A program made the translations under genes and the position numbers. A stretch of 36,461 nucleotides of DNA from Candidatus Peregrinibacteria bacterium (GTDB lineage: Bacteria; Patescibacteriota; Gracilibacteria; UM-FILTER-43-11), in assembly GCA_016932505.1 (NCBI GenBank), contig JAFGCT010000013.1, forward strand, positions 1 to 36,461, written 5' to 3'. Shown here one piece after another: positions 28,651 through 36,086 of this stretch (the first letter of the stretch is position 1; every line of letters begins with the position of its first letter). The notes under the pieces were generated by a model that ran no database searches, was not told the DNA's origin, and was given only the letters and a program-made list of their open reading frames with translations.

Positions 28651-28715
28651 GTGTTTTGTGCGTAGTGTGTAGTACCTTATAAATCACGAAACACGAGGCA
28701 CTAAACACAAGGCAC
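28651..28715. repeat. Miniature inverted heptad element between ssb and rpoC
   Basis: GTG occurs at 28651, 28658 and 28665 (GTA at 28672), each exactly 7 bases apart, and CAC occurs at 28685, 28692, 28699, 28706 and 28713, again exactly 7 apart. The two halves therefore form an inverted GTGNNNN/CACNNNN array pair with a short centre. The same GTGNNNN and CACNNNN arms flank the four-helix-bundle gene, here without a gene inside. Confidence 0.85.
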
Positions 28716-28728
28716 TTTAATAAAAATA

Positions 28729-29193
28729 TTATTTCTTATCTTCAGCGGGAGTATCAGATTGATCTGGAATAATATCGCCAAATTCTTCATCAGGATCAAA
28801 AGTATTGGCATCCATACCATCTTCAGAAGGAACATAATCTATATCATCACTTCCTCCGTCCTGTCTTTTATCAAGCATAATCATATCAGTAGCAACAATT
28901 TCAGTTCTGAATATCTTTACACCTTCTGGGCTATCCCATGAACGGGTTTTTAAATAACCTTCAACATAAACCAATTTTCCTTTTTTTAGGTAATTTTGAC
29001 ATATTTCAGCCAATTTGCCCCAAGCAGCAATATTGTGATACTCAGCTAAGGATTTTTTTTCAGTTGAACGGGTAACCCATTCGCGATTTGTTGCCAATCC
29101 GAAAGTAACAATAGATTGACCATTAGTAGTTTGTTTAAGTTCAGGATCTCGGGTTAAATTTCCTACCAAGATTACTTTATTTACGCTTCTCAT
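28729..29193 (-). CDS. ssb: Single-stranded DNA-binding protein
   Basis: A protein of 154 residues with a normal OB fold (MRSVNKVILVGNLTRDPELK, ATNREWV, YHNIAAWGKLAEICQNYLKK, KLVYVEGYLKTRSW, FRTEIVATDMIML) and an acidic tail. The tail ends PAEDKK, so the DDDIPF-like tip that recruits partner proteins in most bacteria is absent; a GDIIPD stretch lies about 16 residues before the end. It binds ssDNA in replication, repair and uptake. Location between rpoB and rpoC is unusual. Confidence 0.95.
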   Translation of the reverse strand: MRSVNKVILVGNLTRDPELKQTTNGQSIVTFGLATNREWVTRSTEKKSLAEYHNIAAWGKLAEICQNYLKKGKLVYVEGYLKTRSWDSPEGVKIFRTEIVATDMIMLDKRQDGGSDDIDYVPSEDGMDANTFDPDEEFGDIIPDQSDTPAEDKK

Positions 29194-29204
29194 TTCTTAA
29201 AATA

Positions 29205-29239
29205 TTAAATGATAAATATTAAATAATAATTGTTAAATA
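29205..29239. repeat. Heptad-periodic repeat between rpoB and ssb
   Basis: Five successive units: TTAAATG, ATAAATA, TTAAATA, ATAATTG, TTAAATA. The last unit includes the rpoB stop codon and its preceding codon. The series closely matches 13551-13578. Confidence 0.85.
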
Positions 29240-32200
29240 TTTTTCTCGTCTTCTTCGTCTTCAGCCGCATCTTCTAGTTCTTCAATCTCCTCAGGAGTAA
29301 TAATACCCTCAGGACCTTCATCTTCCATAGATTCTGCCTCCAACTCTTCAATAGCATCCATTTGACCGATGTTATCTCCTTCAAGCTCATCTTCAATATC
29401 AGCTTCAGATTCTTTAAGTGTAGCTTTTTCTTCAAGCTCATGTATTTGGTCAATATGAGGAATTTCATCATCATCATCTTTTTCAATTACATCCTCAAGA
29501 TCAACTTCCTCAAATTCATCACCCTTTTGTTTAAGTAATTCAACGTCAAGACACAAACTCTTCAATTCTTTTATAAGTACATTGAAACTCTCCGGAACAC
29601 TTGGAGTGCGAATAGATTCACCTTTAACAATTGATTCATAAGCCTTAGCACGACCAATTACATCATCTGATTTGATTGTAAGCATTTCTTGCAAAGTATA
29701 AGCGGCTCCATAAGCCTCAAGTGCCCAAACTTCCATTTCTCCGAAACGCTGTCCTCCATGTTGCGCTTTTCCTCCAAGTGGCTGTTGAGTAACCAAAGAA
29801 TATGGTCCAACAGAACGTGCATGTAGTTTATCTTCAACCAAATGAAGTAGCTTTAACATATATACTGTTCCAACTACGGTTTTATAATGGAACGGTTCAC
29901 CTGTTCTACCATCGAAAAGCTGAATTTTACCATCTGAAGGTAAGTCCGCATCTTTCATAAGCGTTGATATCTGATCAAGAGTAACACCATTAAGGGCAGG
30001 TGTTGCAACTTTAAAACCTAATTTACTGGCAGCCCATCCTAAATGTGTTTCAAGAATCTGTCCGATATTCATACGACTGGATACCCCAAGTGGATTTAGA
30101 ATAATATCTACAGGAGTTCCATCTGCAAGGAAAGGCATATCTTCAGCAGGAACGATTTTTGATATAACACCTTTATTACCATGACGACCAGCCATTTTAT
30201 CACCAACTTGAATTTTACGAGTCTGAGCTACGTATACCTTTATTTGTCGAATTACACCTGTTGGTAATTCGTCTCCTTCCTGACGATTGAATATTTGTAC
30301 ATCTACAACCTTTCCACCTTCACCACCTGGTAAACGAAGAGAAGTATCTTTAACATCTTTTGCCTTATCACCGAAAATTGCTTGAAGCAAACGCTCTTCA
30401 GCAGTTAATTCAGTTTCACCTTTTGGAGTAATTTTTCCAACTAAAATATCACTTTCGTGAACAGTCGCACCAATTCGCACAATACCATCTACATCAAGAT
30501 CTTTTAAGCGTGCCTCACCAACGTTAGGAATATCACGAGTTACAATTTCAGGTCCAAGCTTTGTGTCTCTTACATCTATTGAAAAAGATTCAATATGAAT
30601 TGAGTCATAAAAACCTTTTTTACGTACACGATCAGAGATAATTACCGCATCTTCATAGTTATAACCCCCCCATGACATATATGCAACTAGCAAATTACGA
30701 CCAAGTGCTAACTCACCACCATCTACAGCGGCACCATTTATCAACGTATCACCTTTTTTAACTTTCTGGTCTTTCTCAACTGCAGGCCTCATATGAATTG
30801 ATGTAGCTTGATTTGACCTGTGGAAAGTTAATATAGGATACTGTTCCTTCTTTCCATCATCATACATAACAGTAATACAATCTGCGTCGACCTCTGTGAC
30901 TGTACCTTTACCTCTTGCAACTACAGCCTGACCTGAGCTTTCAGCAGTCAAAGCTTCCATACCAGTTCCGACAACCGGAGCTTCAGGCTGAATAAGAGAT
31001 ACTGCCTGACGTTGCATGTTTGAACCCATAGAAGCACGAGTATTATCATCATGCTCAAGGAAAGGAATAAGAGAAGTGGTAACAGATACAATTTGCTTTG
31101 GGGCAATATCTATATGAGTTAAATCGCGGACATGAACCAATGCCGGCTCTCCACGTCTACGAGCTGCAACACGAGAATCTGCAAACTGATTATTGTCATC
31201 AATTTCAGCGCTAGCCTCAGAAATAACAAAGTTCTTTTCATTATCAGCATCGTAATATTCAACTTTATCAGTCACGAAAGCTCTAACCTTTAATAAATTC
31301 TGAGGTCTTTCTTGAATTTTAACCGAATTCATTTTTTTATCAGCAATAATCATTCGTGCGCTTTCCTCGCTTATTACTTCACCCTTCTTAAGGATAATCT
31401 TTCTTCCTATTTTAATATCCTGACCTGCTAGCTTATCAATTAATTGTCTTGCTAAAGGTTCCTTTACAGTTTCAATTACAGGTTTTTGTACTTTCTTTTT
31501 AAGAGCTGCAATTTTACTAGCCTGCTCTTTAGTAATTTTGTCTCCGATATGTGCAATAATTTTTTTGCCATCCTTAATTTCCTCATCAATTATTAGCCCA
31601 ACAATATCTGCAACCTTTGGTTCAATATAATGTTCAACTGATCGATAAGGAGTTTCAATAAATCCATATTGATTAACACGTGCATAACTTGCAAGGTGAA
31701 CAACAAGACCAATATTAGGACCTTCTGGAGTGGCGATAGGACAAATACGTCCATAATGAGAAGCATGTACATCACGAACATCAAAGGATGCACGTTCACG
31801 CGAAAGACCACCAGGACCCATTGCAGAAATACGACGCTTGTGAGCAAGCTCAGAAAGCGGGTTGGTTTGATCCATAAATTGTGAAAGCTGGGAACTGGCA
31901 AAAAATTCACGAAGAGCTGCTGTAATAGGACGACAATTGATAAGTTGAGTAGGAGTAACCGCCTCAAGATCCATTATTGTCATTCTGTCTTTTGCAATAC
32001 GGTCTGTTCTAAGTAAACCCATACGGAATTTATTCTGAACTAATTCACCTACACTACGTATACGACGATTACTTAGGTGATCAATATCATCTTCTTCCCC
32101 TTCTCCGTTATTTAATTCAATAAGTAATTTTAATATATTTACGAAATCATCGGTTTGAAAAACACGGTCTTTCATTGTAGAGCCAATGCTTGTACCAAAG

Positions 32201-33075
32201 CGCTTATTCAATTTATAGCGAGCTATAAGACCCATGTCATACCTTTTGAAATCAAAGAAAAGACTTTCAATTAATTGTTTCGCATTTTCAGGTGTTGCTA
32301 AATCACCAGGACGAATTTTACGGTAAATCCCTTGGTATGCATCATCCTTTGATCTCGCGTTGTCTTTTTCAAGAGTATTCTGAATATAATCGTTATTTAA
32401 ATCGACATTAACATCCTTGAACATTTCAAGCATTTCACTGTCTTTATCAAAACCAAAAATACGTAATAACTGAGTTACTGGAATTTTACGTTTTCTATCT
32501 ATTTTAACAGTGATTATTCCTTTTTTGTCAGTTTCAATTTCAAGCCAAGCACCACGCTTAGGAATTATTTTTGCATTAAAGAATTGTGGAGCCGCAAGAT
32601 TCCTAGAATAAAATACACCTGGACTTCTTACAATTTGATTAACAACAATACGCTCGATACCATTTATAATAAAGGTTCCTTTATCTGTCATAAGAGGAAC
32701 TGAACCCAAAAATACATCCTGCTCTTTAATTTCACCTGTTTCTTTATTGATCAACTGAACATGAGCTTTTAATGAAGCTTCATAAGTAAGATTCTTTCGT
32801 TTTGCAGTTAAAGGATCATGTTTTGGCTTATCAAGAGAATGGTTAAGGAAATGGAGTTCCATTTTTTTACCTGAAAAATCAGTAATTGGAGATATTTCCT
32901 GCAAAAGCTCTTTTAAGCCTTCGCTCAAGAACCATTGGTATGAATTCAATTGTATCTCAATTAGATTCGGCAAACGAAAATCATCCACAGTTTCAGTAAA
33001 ATAAGAACGCCCATTGAGAACTTTTAAGGGTTCAATGGACAATGTTTTATTCTTGGTCATAGTTTTTGTAGCCAT
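29233..33075 (-). CDS. rpoB: DNA-directed RNA polymerase subunit beta
   Basis: A protein of 1280 residues. The rifampicin region SQLSQFMDQTNPLSELAHKR and RRISAMGPGGLSRERA, the PEGPNIGL motif, the GDKMAGRHGNKGVISK active-site segment and the C-terminal GGQRFGEMEVWALEAYGAA are visible. The classical rifampicin residues (Q513, D516, H526, R529, S531 in E. coli numbering) look wild type, but the residue equivalent to E565 is Ala (ICPIATPEG). After the usual end (LDVELL) the protein continues for about 99 residues, of which 46 are Asp or Glu. It is the first gene of the operon, with its own promoter and leader. Confidence 0.98.
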   Translation of the reverse strand: MATKTMTKNKTLSIEPLKVLNGRSYFTETVDDFRLPNLIEIQLNSYQWFLSEGLKELLQEISPITDFSGKKMELHFLNHSLDKPKHDPLTAKRKNLTYEASLKAHVQLINKETGEIKEQDVFLGSVPLMTDKGTFIINGIERIVVNQIVRSPGVFYSRNLAAPQFFNAKIIPKRGAWLEIETDKKGIITVKIDRKRKIPVTQLLRIFGFDKDSEMLEMFKDVNVDLNNDYIQNTLEKDNARSKDDAYQGIYRKIRPGDLATPENAKQLIESLFFDFKRYDMGLIARYKLNKRFGTSIGSTMKDRVFQTDDFVNILKLLIELNNGEGEEDDIDHLSNRRIRSVGELVQNKFRMGLLRTDRIAKDRMTIMDLEAVTPTQLINCRPITAALREFFASSQLSQFMDQTNPLSELAHKRRISAMGPGGLSRERASFDVRDVHASHYGRICPIATPEGPNIGLVVHLASYARVNQYGFIETPYRSVEHYIEPKVADIVGLIIDEEIKDGKKIIAHIGDKITKEQASKIAALKKKVQKPVIETVKEPLARQLIDKLAGQDIKIGRKIILKKGEVISEESARMIIADKKMNSVKIQERPQNLLKVRAFVTDKVEYYDADNEKNFVISEASAEIDDNNQFADSRVAARRRGEPALVHVRDLTHIDIAPKQIVSVTTSLIPFLEHDDNTRASMGSNMQRQAVSLIQPEAPVVGTGMEALTAESSGQAVVARGKGTVTEVDADCITVMYDDGKKEQYPILTFHRSNQATSIHMRPAVEKDQKVKKGDTLINGAAVDGGELALGRNLLVAYMSWGGYNYEDAVIISDRVRKKGFYDSIHIESFSIDVRDTKLGPEIVTRDIPNVGEARLKDLDVDGIVRIGATVHESDILVGKITPKGETELTAEERLLQAIFGDKAKDVKDTSLRLPGGEGGKVVDVQIFNRQEGDELPTGVIRQIKVYVAQTRKIQVGDKMAGRHGNKGVISKIVPAEDMPFLADGTPVDIILNPLGVSSRMNIGQILETHLGWAASKLGFKVATPALNGVTLDQISTLMKDADLPSDGKIQLFDGRTGEPFHYKTVVGTVYMLKLLHLVEDKLHARSVGPYSLVTQQPLGGKAQHGGQRFGEMEVWALEAYGAAYTLQEMLTIKSDDVIGRAKAYESIVKGESIRTPSVPESFNVLIKELKSLCLDVELLKQKGDEFEEVDLEDVIEKDDDDEIPHIDQIHELEEKATLKESEADIEDELEGDNIGQMDAIEELEAESMEDEGPEGIITPEEIEELEDAAEDEEDEKNI

Positions 33076-33085
33076 AAATGAAAAA

Positions 33086-33151
33086 TGATTGTGTTTAATT
33101 AAAGGCTTGCTAATGCGAAGTTAGACAAGTCCATCAAGCACAACACAATCA
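33086..33151 (-). promoter_or_regulatory. Foldable 5' leader of rpoB mRNA
   Basis: Bases 33142-33151 and 33086-33095 form a perfect 10-bp stem (AACACAATCA with TGATTGTGTT). Inside it a second hairpin is formed by 33121-33132 and 33104-33113: GG/CC, CTTG/CAAG and CTAA/TTAG paired around a 7-base loop with single-base bulges. The structure ends about 10 bases before the rpoB start codon. It could control rpoB expression; I do not recognise it as a known leader family. Confidence 0.55.
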
Positions 33152-33177
33152 GAAAGGACGCTGAAATTAGCCAAGTT

Positions 33178-33205
33178 ATTATAGACACACTGGCTAGAAT
33201 GTCAA
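33178..33205 (-). promoter_or_regulatory. Perfect consensus sigma-70 promoter of the rpoB operon
   Basis: The minus strand reads TTGACA (33200-33205), a 16-base spacer, then TATAAT (33178-33183). Both hexamers are perfect. The start site is expected near 33171, giving a leader of about 95 bases. It lies 47 bases after the stop codon of the preceding gene, so rpoB is separately promoted and not coupled to rplJ-rplL. Confidence 0.88.
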
Positions 33206-33251
33206 ATTGAGAAATAAGTTTAAGTGGACAGAATGATAAGATATTTTATAA

Positions 33252-33728
33252 TTAATTATCAAATATCTTATATATACCGCTCAAAGTTAATACCTCCTCC
33301 AAACTCAATTCCGATGGCTGTTTCTGGAAATAATAATTTGATGCTGCAGAAATGCCAATTACATCGCCACCAAAATCAAGAGTATTTAAATACAACTCCT
33401 GACGCTGATTACTATCAAAAAATTTATTATATCGTAAAATTAGAATTTTTTGAGCCATTAAATTACCCATATTGATAAATTGAGAACGATTGTCAGAAAA
33501 ATATTCTTCACTTACAAACAAATCAGTATCAAAATCATCATTTTTATATGAAAACACCTGATTAATGTAATCGGGTATTTGAGTTAAATATACGTAATCA
33601 ATTTGTTTACCAACTGCAAAATCCAAAATTTTTGGCACAGGACAAATAAATAAAGTAAAAGCTATCAAGTGAACGGACACCAATATTAGGATTATTAACC
33701 CGATGAATATTCTGGCTACTTTTAACAT
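33252..33728 (-). CDS. Degenerate GT51 (peptidoglycan glycosyltransferase)-like membrane protein
   Basis: A protein of 158 residues with one N-terminal membrane helix (about residues 6-30). The C-terminal part (QELYLNTLDFGGDVIGISAA, SNYYFQKQPSELSLEEVLTL) matches the end of GT51 domains (LYLN..yFG...GI..AS..YF.K....L.L.E...L). The middle (IPDYINQVFSYKNDDF) corresponds to the catalytic EDxxF region, but the Glu-Asp pair reads Lys-Asn, and the GSTITQQL-type motif is reduced to GNLMAQKIL. The domain is shorter than usual and the catalytic Glu is lost, so polymerase activity is unlikely. It may be a pseudoenzyme or a decaying gene. The reading frame is intact. Confidence 0.6.
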   Translation of the reverse strand: MLKVARIFIGLIILILVSVHLIAFTLFICPVPKILDFAVGKQIDYVYLTQIPDYINQVFSYKNDDFDTDLFVSEEYFSDNRSQFINMGNLMAQKILILRYNKFFDSNQRQELYLNTLDFGGDVIGISAASNYYFQKQPSELSLEEVLTLSGIYKIFDN

Positions 33729-33749
33729 ATTTTATAGGCACATCATATT

Positions 33750-33755
33750 ATTATA
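33750..33755 (-). promoter_or_regulatory. Possible -10 box of the GT51-like gene
   Basis: The minus strand reads TATAAT 22 bases before the ATG at 33728. The -35 region (TTTATT or TTTTAT) is weak. It is the only good -10 candidate in this short divergent spacer for that direction. Confidence 0.35.
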
Positions 33756-33780
33756 TTTATTAGACAACAGCAATAAAAAA

Positions 33781-33809
33781 TTGCATTTAAAATATTTTTA
33801 TTTTATAAT
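33781..33809 (+). promoter_or_regulatory. Promoter of the secreted-protein gene at 33832
   Basis: TTGCAT (33781-33786), a 17-base spacer and TATAAT (33804-33809) precede the ATG at 33832 by 22 bases. This supports the ATG at 33832 as the start instead of an in-frame ATG at 33703 that lies upstream of the promoter. Confidence 0.65.
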
Positions 33810-33831
33810 ACGTGCCTTTAACCACAATATT

Positions 33832-34944
33832 ATGAAAAAAATATTTGCAACAATACTTATAATAATTATTTTTATAGCACCTCTTACGGTAGTGCAGGCA
33901 AATGATGAGGTTGGTTTTTTAGATGGATCAACAAATATTTATAAACTAAATAGCTATAAAATTATCCAGACTATTTCGGGTAATATGAAAGTTGACGATT
34001 ATGGCGATATTATGGATATGAATTATAAATTCTTTATTTCTGGTAATGCTAATAATAAAAAATATTTTGAATCAGATAGTTACAGCAGAATAAACGGAAC
34101 AATAATGATTAATTTAATTGAAAGTGAAAAAAGCTTAAGTTCTATTCCCTTTAGCCAACTAACAATTAATCTTAGTGGTGAGGTTACTTCTATTTTTAAT
34201 GATGGCTTATACTTAAGACTTAGTGAATTAGATGTAATAGCTAAAGATATCGGAGAAAGTGAATTAAATGGTATGAATGATTTTCTTAAAGGAATAAGTG
34301 ATTTTAAAGGTAAATGGTACAAAATTCCAGCATCTGATTTATCAGAATTAAATCAGGCAAGTCTTGAATCAGAATATGGCAGTGCAATTGATACTGAATT
34401 ATTCCAACCAGAAACAGTAATAGAATACTTTAAAGAAAATGACATAAAAACAGGGTTTGGTGAATATATAAAAGATGTTATGGGGTTAATGAATGAATAT
34501 GGGGGTGTTGATAATGAAGAATATGAAATTATGACTTACTTTATTGATAGACTTGTTGAAACGGAATTCTTTAATATTAGAGATGTTGTAAGTGGCAGAA
34601 ATACAGGTTTCAAATTTTTCACATTCAATAAAAGCTCTATAATAAATATTATTAAAGATATTGCCGAAAAAATGAATATAGAAATCGGATATGCTGAACT
34701 TAATGAGCTAAGAAGTGGATTAAATAAATTCAGTATTGCAGGGCTTTATAGAGTAAATAAGGAAAATGATATTCTGGATAATCTATTTATTAAATTTACT
34801 TTGAGAAATATTGAAAATCTTATTAATTTCAATATGAATTACAGATATAAGATAGTAAGCTTTGATGCACCAAAAGTTTCCGCACCAAAAGAATATGTGG
34901 ATTTTATGGATATCATGGATATACAAGATTTAATGATGTATTAA
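33832..34944 (+). CDS. Secreted protein of unknown function
   Basis: The product has 370 residues from the ATG at 33832, with a signal peptide MKKIFATILIIIIFIAPLTV ending VQA-ND. There is no lipobox Cys and no second membrane segment. The mature part has alternating beta strands (NMKVDDYGDIMDMNYKFFIS, PFSQLTINLSGEVTSIFNDG, LYLRLSELDVIAKD, a WYKIPASDL segment) and then a helical middle, and a final beta section (LIKFTLRN-like, NFNMNYRYKIVSFDAPK). This layout recalls lipid- or sugar-binding periplasmic folds of the LolA/LppX kind, but no family motif is secure. It has its own promoter and terminator, so it is a single-gene unit. Confidence 0.8.
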   Translation: MKKIFATILIIIIFIAPLTVVQANDEVGFLDGSTNIYKLNSYKIIQTISGNMKVDDYGDIMDMNYKFFISGNANNKKYFESDSYSRINGTIMINLIESEKSLSSIPFSQLTINLSGEVTSIFNDGLYLRLSELDVIAKDIGESELNGMNDFLKGISDFKGKWYKIPASDLSELNQASLESEYGSAIDTELFQPETVIEYFKENDIKTGFGEYIKDVMGLMNEYGGVDNEEYEIMTYFIDRLVETEFFNIRDVVSGRNTGFKFFTFNKSSIINIIKDIAEKMNIEIGYAELNELRSGLNKFSIAGLYRVNKENDILDNLFIKFTLRNIENLINFNMNYRYKIVSFDAPKVSAPKEYVDFMDIMDIQDLMMY

Positions 34945-34966
34945 ATTATTTCTGGTAGATTCCCAT

Positions 34967-35005
34967 AAGACTTCCGATAGACTTAGTCAGTCGGAAGTCT
35001 TTTTA
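34967..35005 (+). terminator. Intrinsic terminator after the secreted-protein gene
   Basis: AAGACTTCCGA (34967-34977) pairs perfectly with TCGGAAGTCTT (34991-35001) around a 13-base loop and is followed by a T-run. It lies between two convergent genes; on the minus strand no T-run follows, so it serves the + strand gene. Confidence 0.88.
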
Positions 35006-35012
35006 AATATAA

Positions 35013-36080
35013 TCAAGACAACACCCATTTACCACCATCTTCTCGTACTGCACCCTTTAAACTAAGATTTGTAAGAATTTCAGATAACTTCGGTACACAT
35101 ATAGATGTTTCAGACACTAATTGATTCATGGATTTTCCACCGTCAGCAAGCTTTACGAGCATATTATTTTCATCTTCACTAAAGTCAAAAATCATTTGTT
35201 GCTGAGCAGGTTCCATTTGATATTCTTCGAGTATATGATCAACTATTTCAACCAACTTTGCTTCACTTCTTCTTATTAAGTGATTTGTGCCACTTAAACT
35301 AACTTTTGTAATGTTATTTGGAACTGCAAAAACATCACGACCTTGTTCCAGTGCCAAACGGGCTGTAATTAATGCTCCTGATTTTATTCCGCCTTCAGTT
35401 ACCAAAACACCACGAGATAACCCCGAAATAATTCGATTTCTTTCAGGAAAATGATGTGGAATTGCGGGAGACGAAATTGGATACTCAGAAACAATCGCTC
35501 CCCCCTGTTTTATTATGTGATCTGCAAGATTACTGTTTGATGAAGGGTAAATCAAATCCACACCAGAACCAAGTACAGCTATTGTTTTTCCGCCATTTTT
35601 AAGACAGGACTCATGTGCACAAGAATCTACACCTAGTGCCAATCCACTTACAATTACAAAACCATTTTGGGTTAAATCGGATGTAAGCCTATCCGTTATC
35701 ATATATCCATAAGATGTTATAGCACGAGTACCCACTACGCCAATGGATTTATGTAATTGTGGGATGTGACCACGAACAAATAAAAAAGGAGGAGGATCAG
35801 CAATATTCTTAAGGCATTGCGGATAAGAGTCGTCAGAAATGGATAATAATCGAATTCCAAATTCTTCCATTTTAGACGTGATGTCGTGAAAAGAAATACC
35901 CTCTTTAAATTCAAAACATCTTTCAATCTTTTCATCACGAATTCCGATGTTAGACAAAAATTCTGGGGTAATTTTTTTCCACGCATTTTCTAAATCTCCA
36001 AATTCCTTTAAAACAAATTTATACTGCTTGTAATTTAATATTCCCCATTGAGCCCATAGATATAGGTATTCGTCGTTCAT
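35013..36080 (-). CDS. dprA: DNA-processing protein DprA
   Basis: A protein of 355 residues. The central Rossmann-like domain has GVVGTRAITSYG, FVIVSGLALGVDSCAHE, IAVLGSGVDLIYPSSN, HFPERNRIISGLSRGVLVTE and GALITARLALEQGRDVFAVP, all typical of DprA/Smf. An N-terminal helical (SAM-like) part and a C-terminal winged-helix (about residues 300-355, VKLADGGKSMNQLVSETSIC) frame it. DprA loads RecA on incoming single-stranded DNA during natural transformation. Together with the type IV pilus operon it fits a DNA uptake system. It starts six bases after the transposase stop codon. Confidence 0.95.
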   Translation of the reverse strand: MNDEYLYLWAQWGILNYKQYKFVLKEFGDLENAWKKITPEFLSNIGIRDEKIERCFEFKEGISFHDITSKMEEFGIRLLSISDDSYPQCLKNIADPPPFLFVRGHIPQLHKSIGVVGTRAITSYGYMITDRLTSDLTQNGFVIVSGLALGVDSCAHESCLKNGGKTIAVLGSGVDLIYPSSNSNLADHIIKQGGAIVSEYPISSPAIPHHFPERNRIISGLSRGVLVTEGGIKSGALITARLALEQGRDVFAVPNNITKVSLSGTNHLIRRSEAKLVEIVDHILEEYQMEPAQQQMIFDFSEDENNMLVKLADGGKSMNQLVSETSICVPKLSEILTNLSLKGAVREDGGKWVLS

Positions 36081-36086
36081 AATATT

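Noticed and set aside
33703-33831. Upstream in-frame ATG at 33703 for the secreted protein
   Set aside because: It lies before the promoter and would bury the clear signal peptide that begins at 33832.
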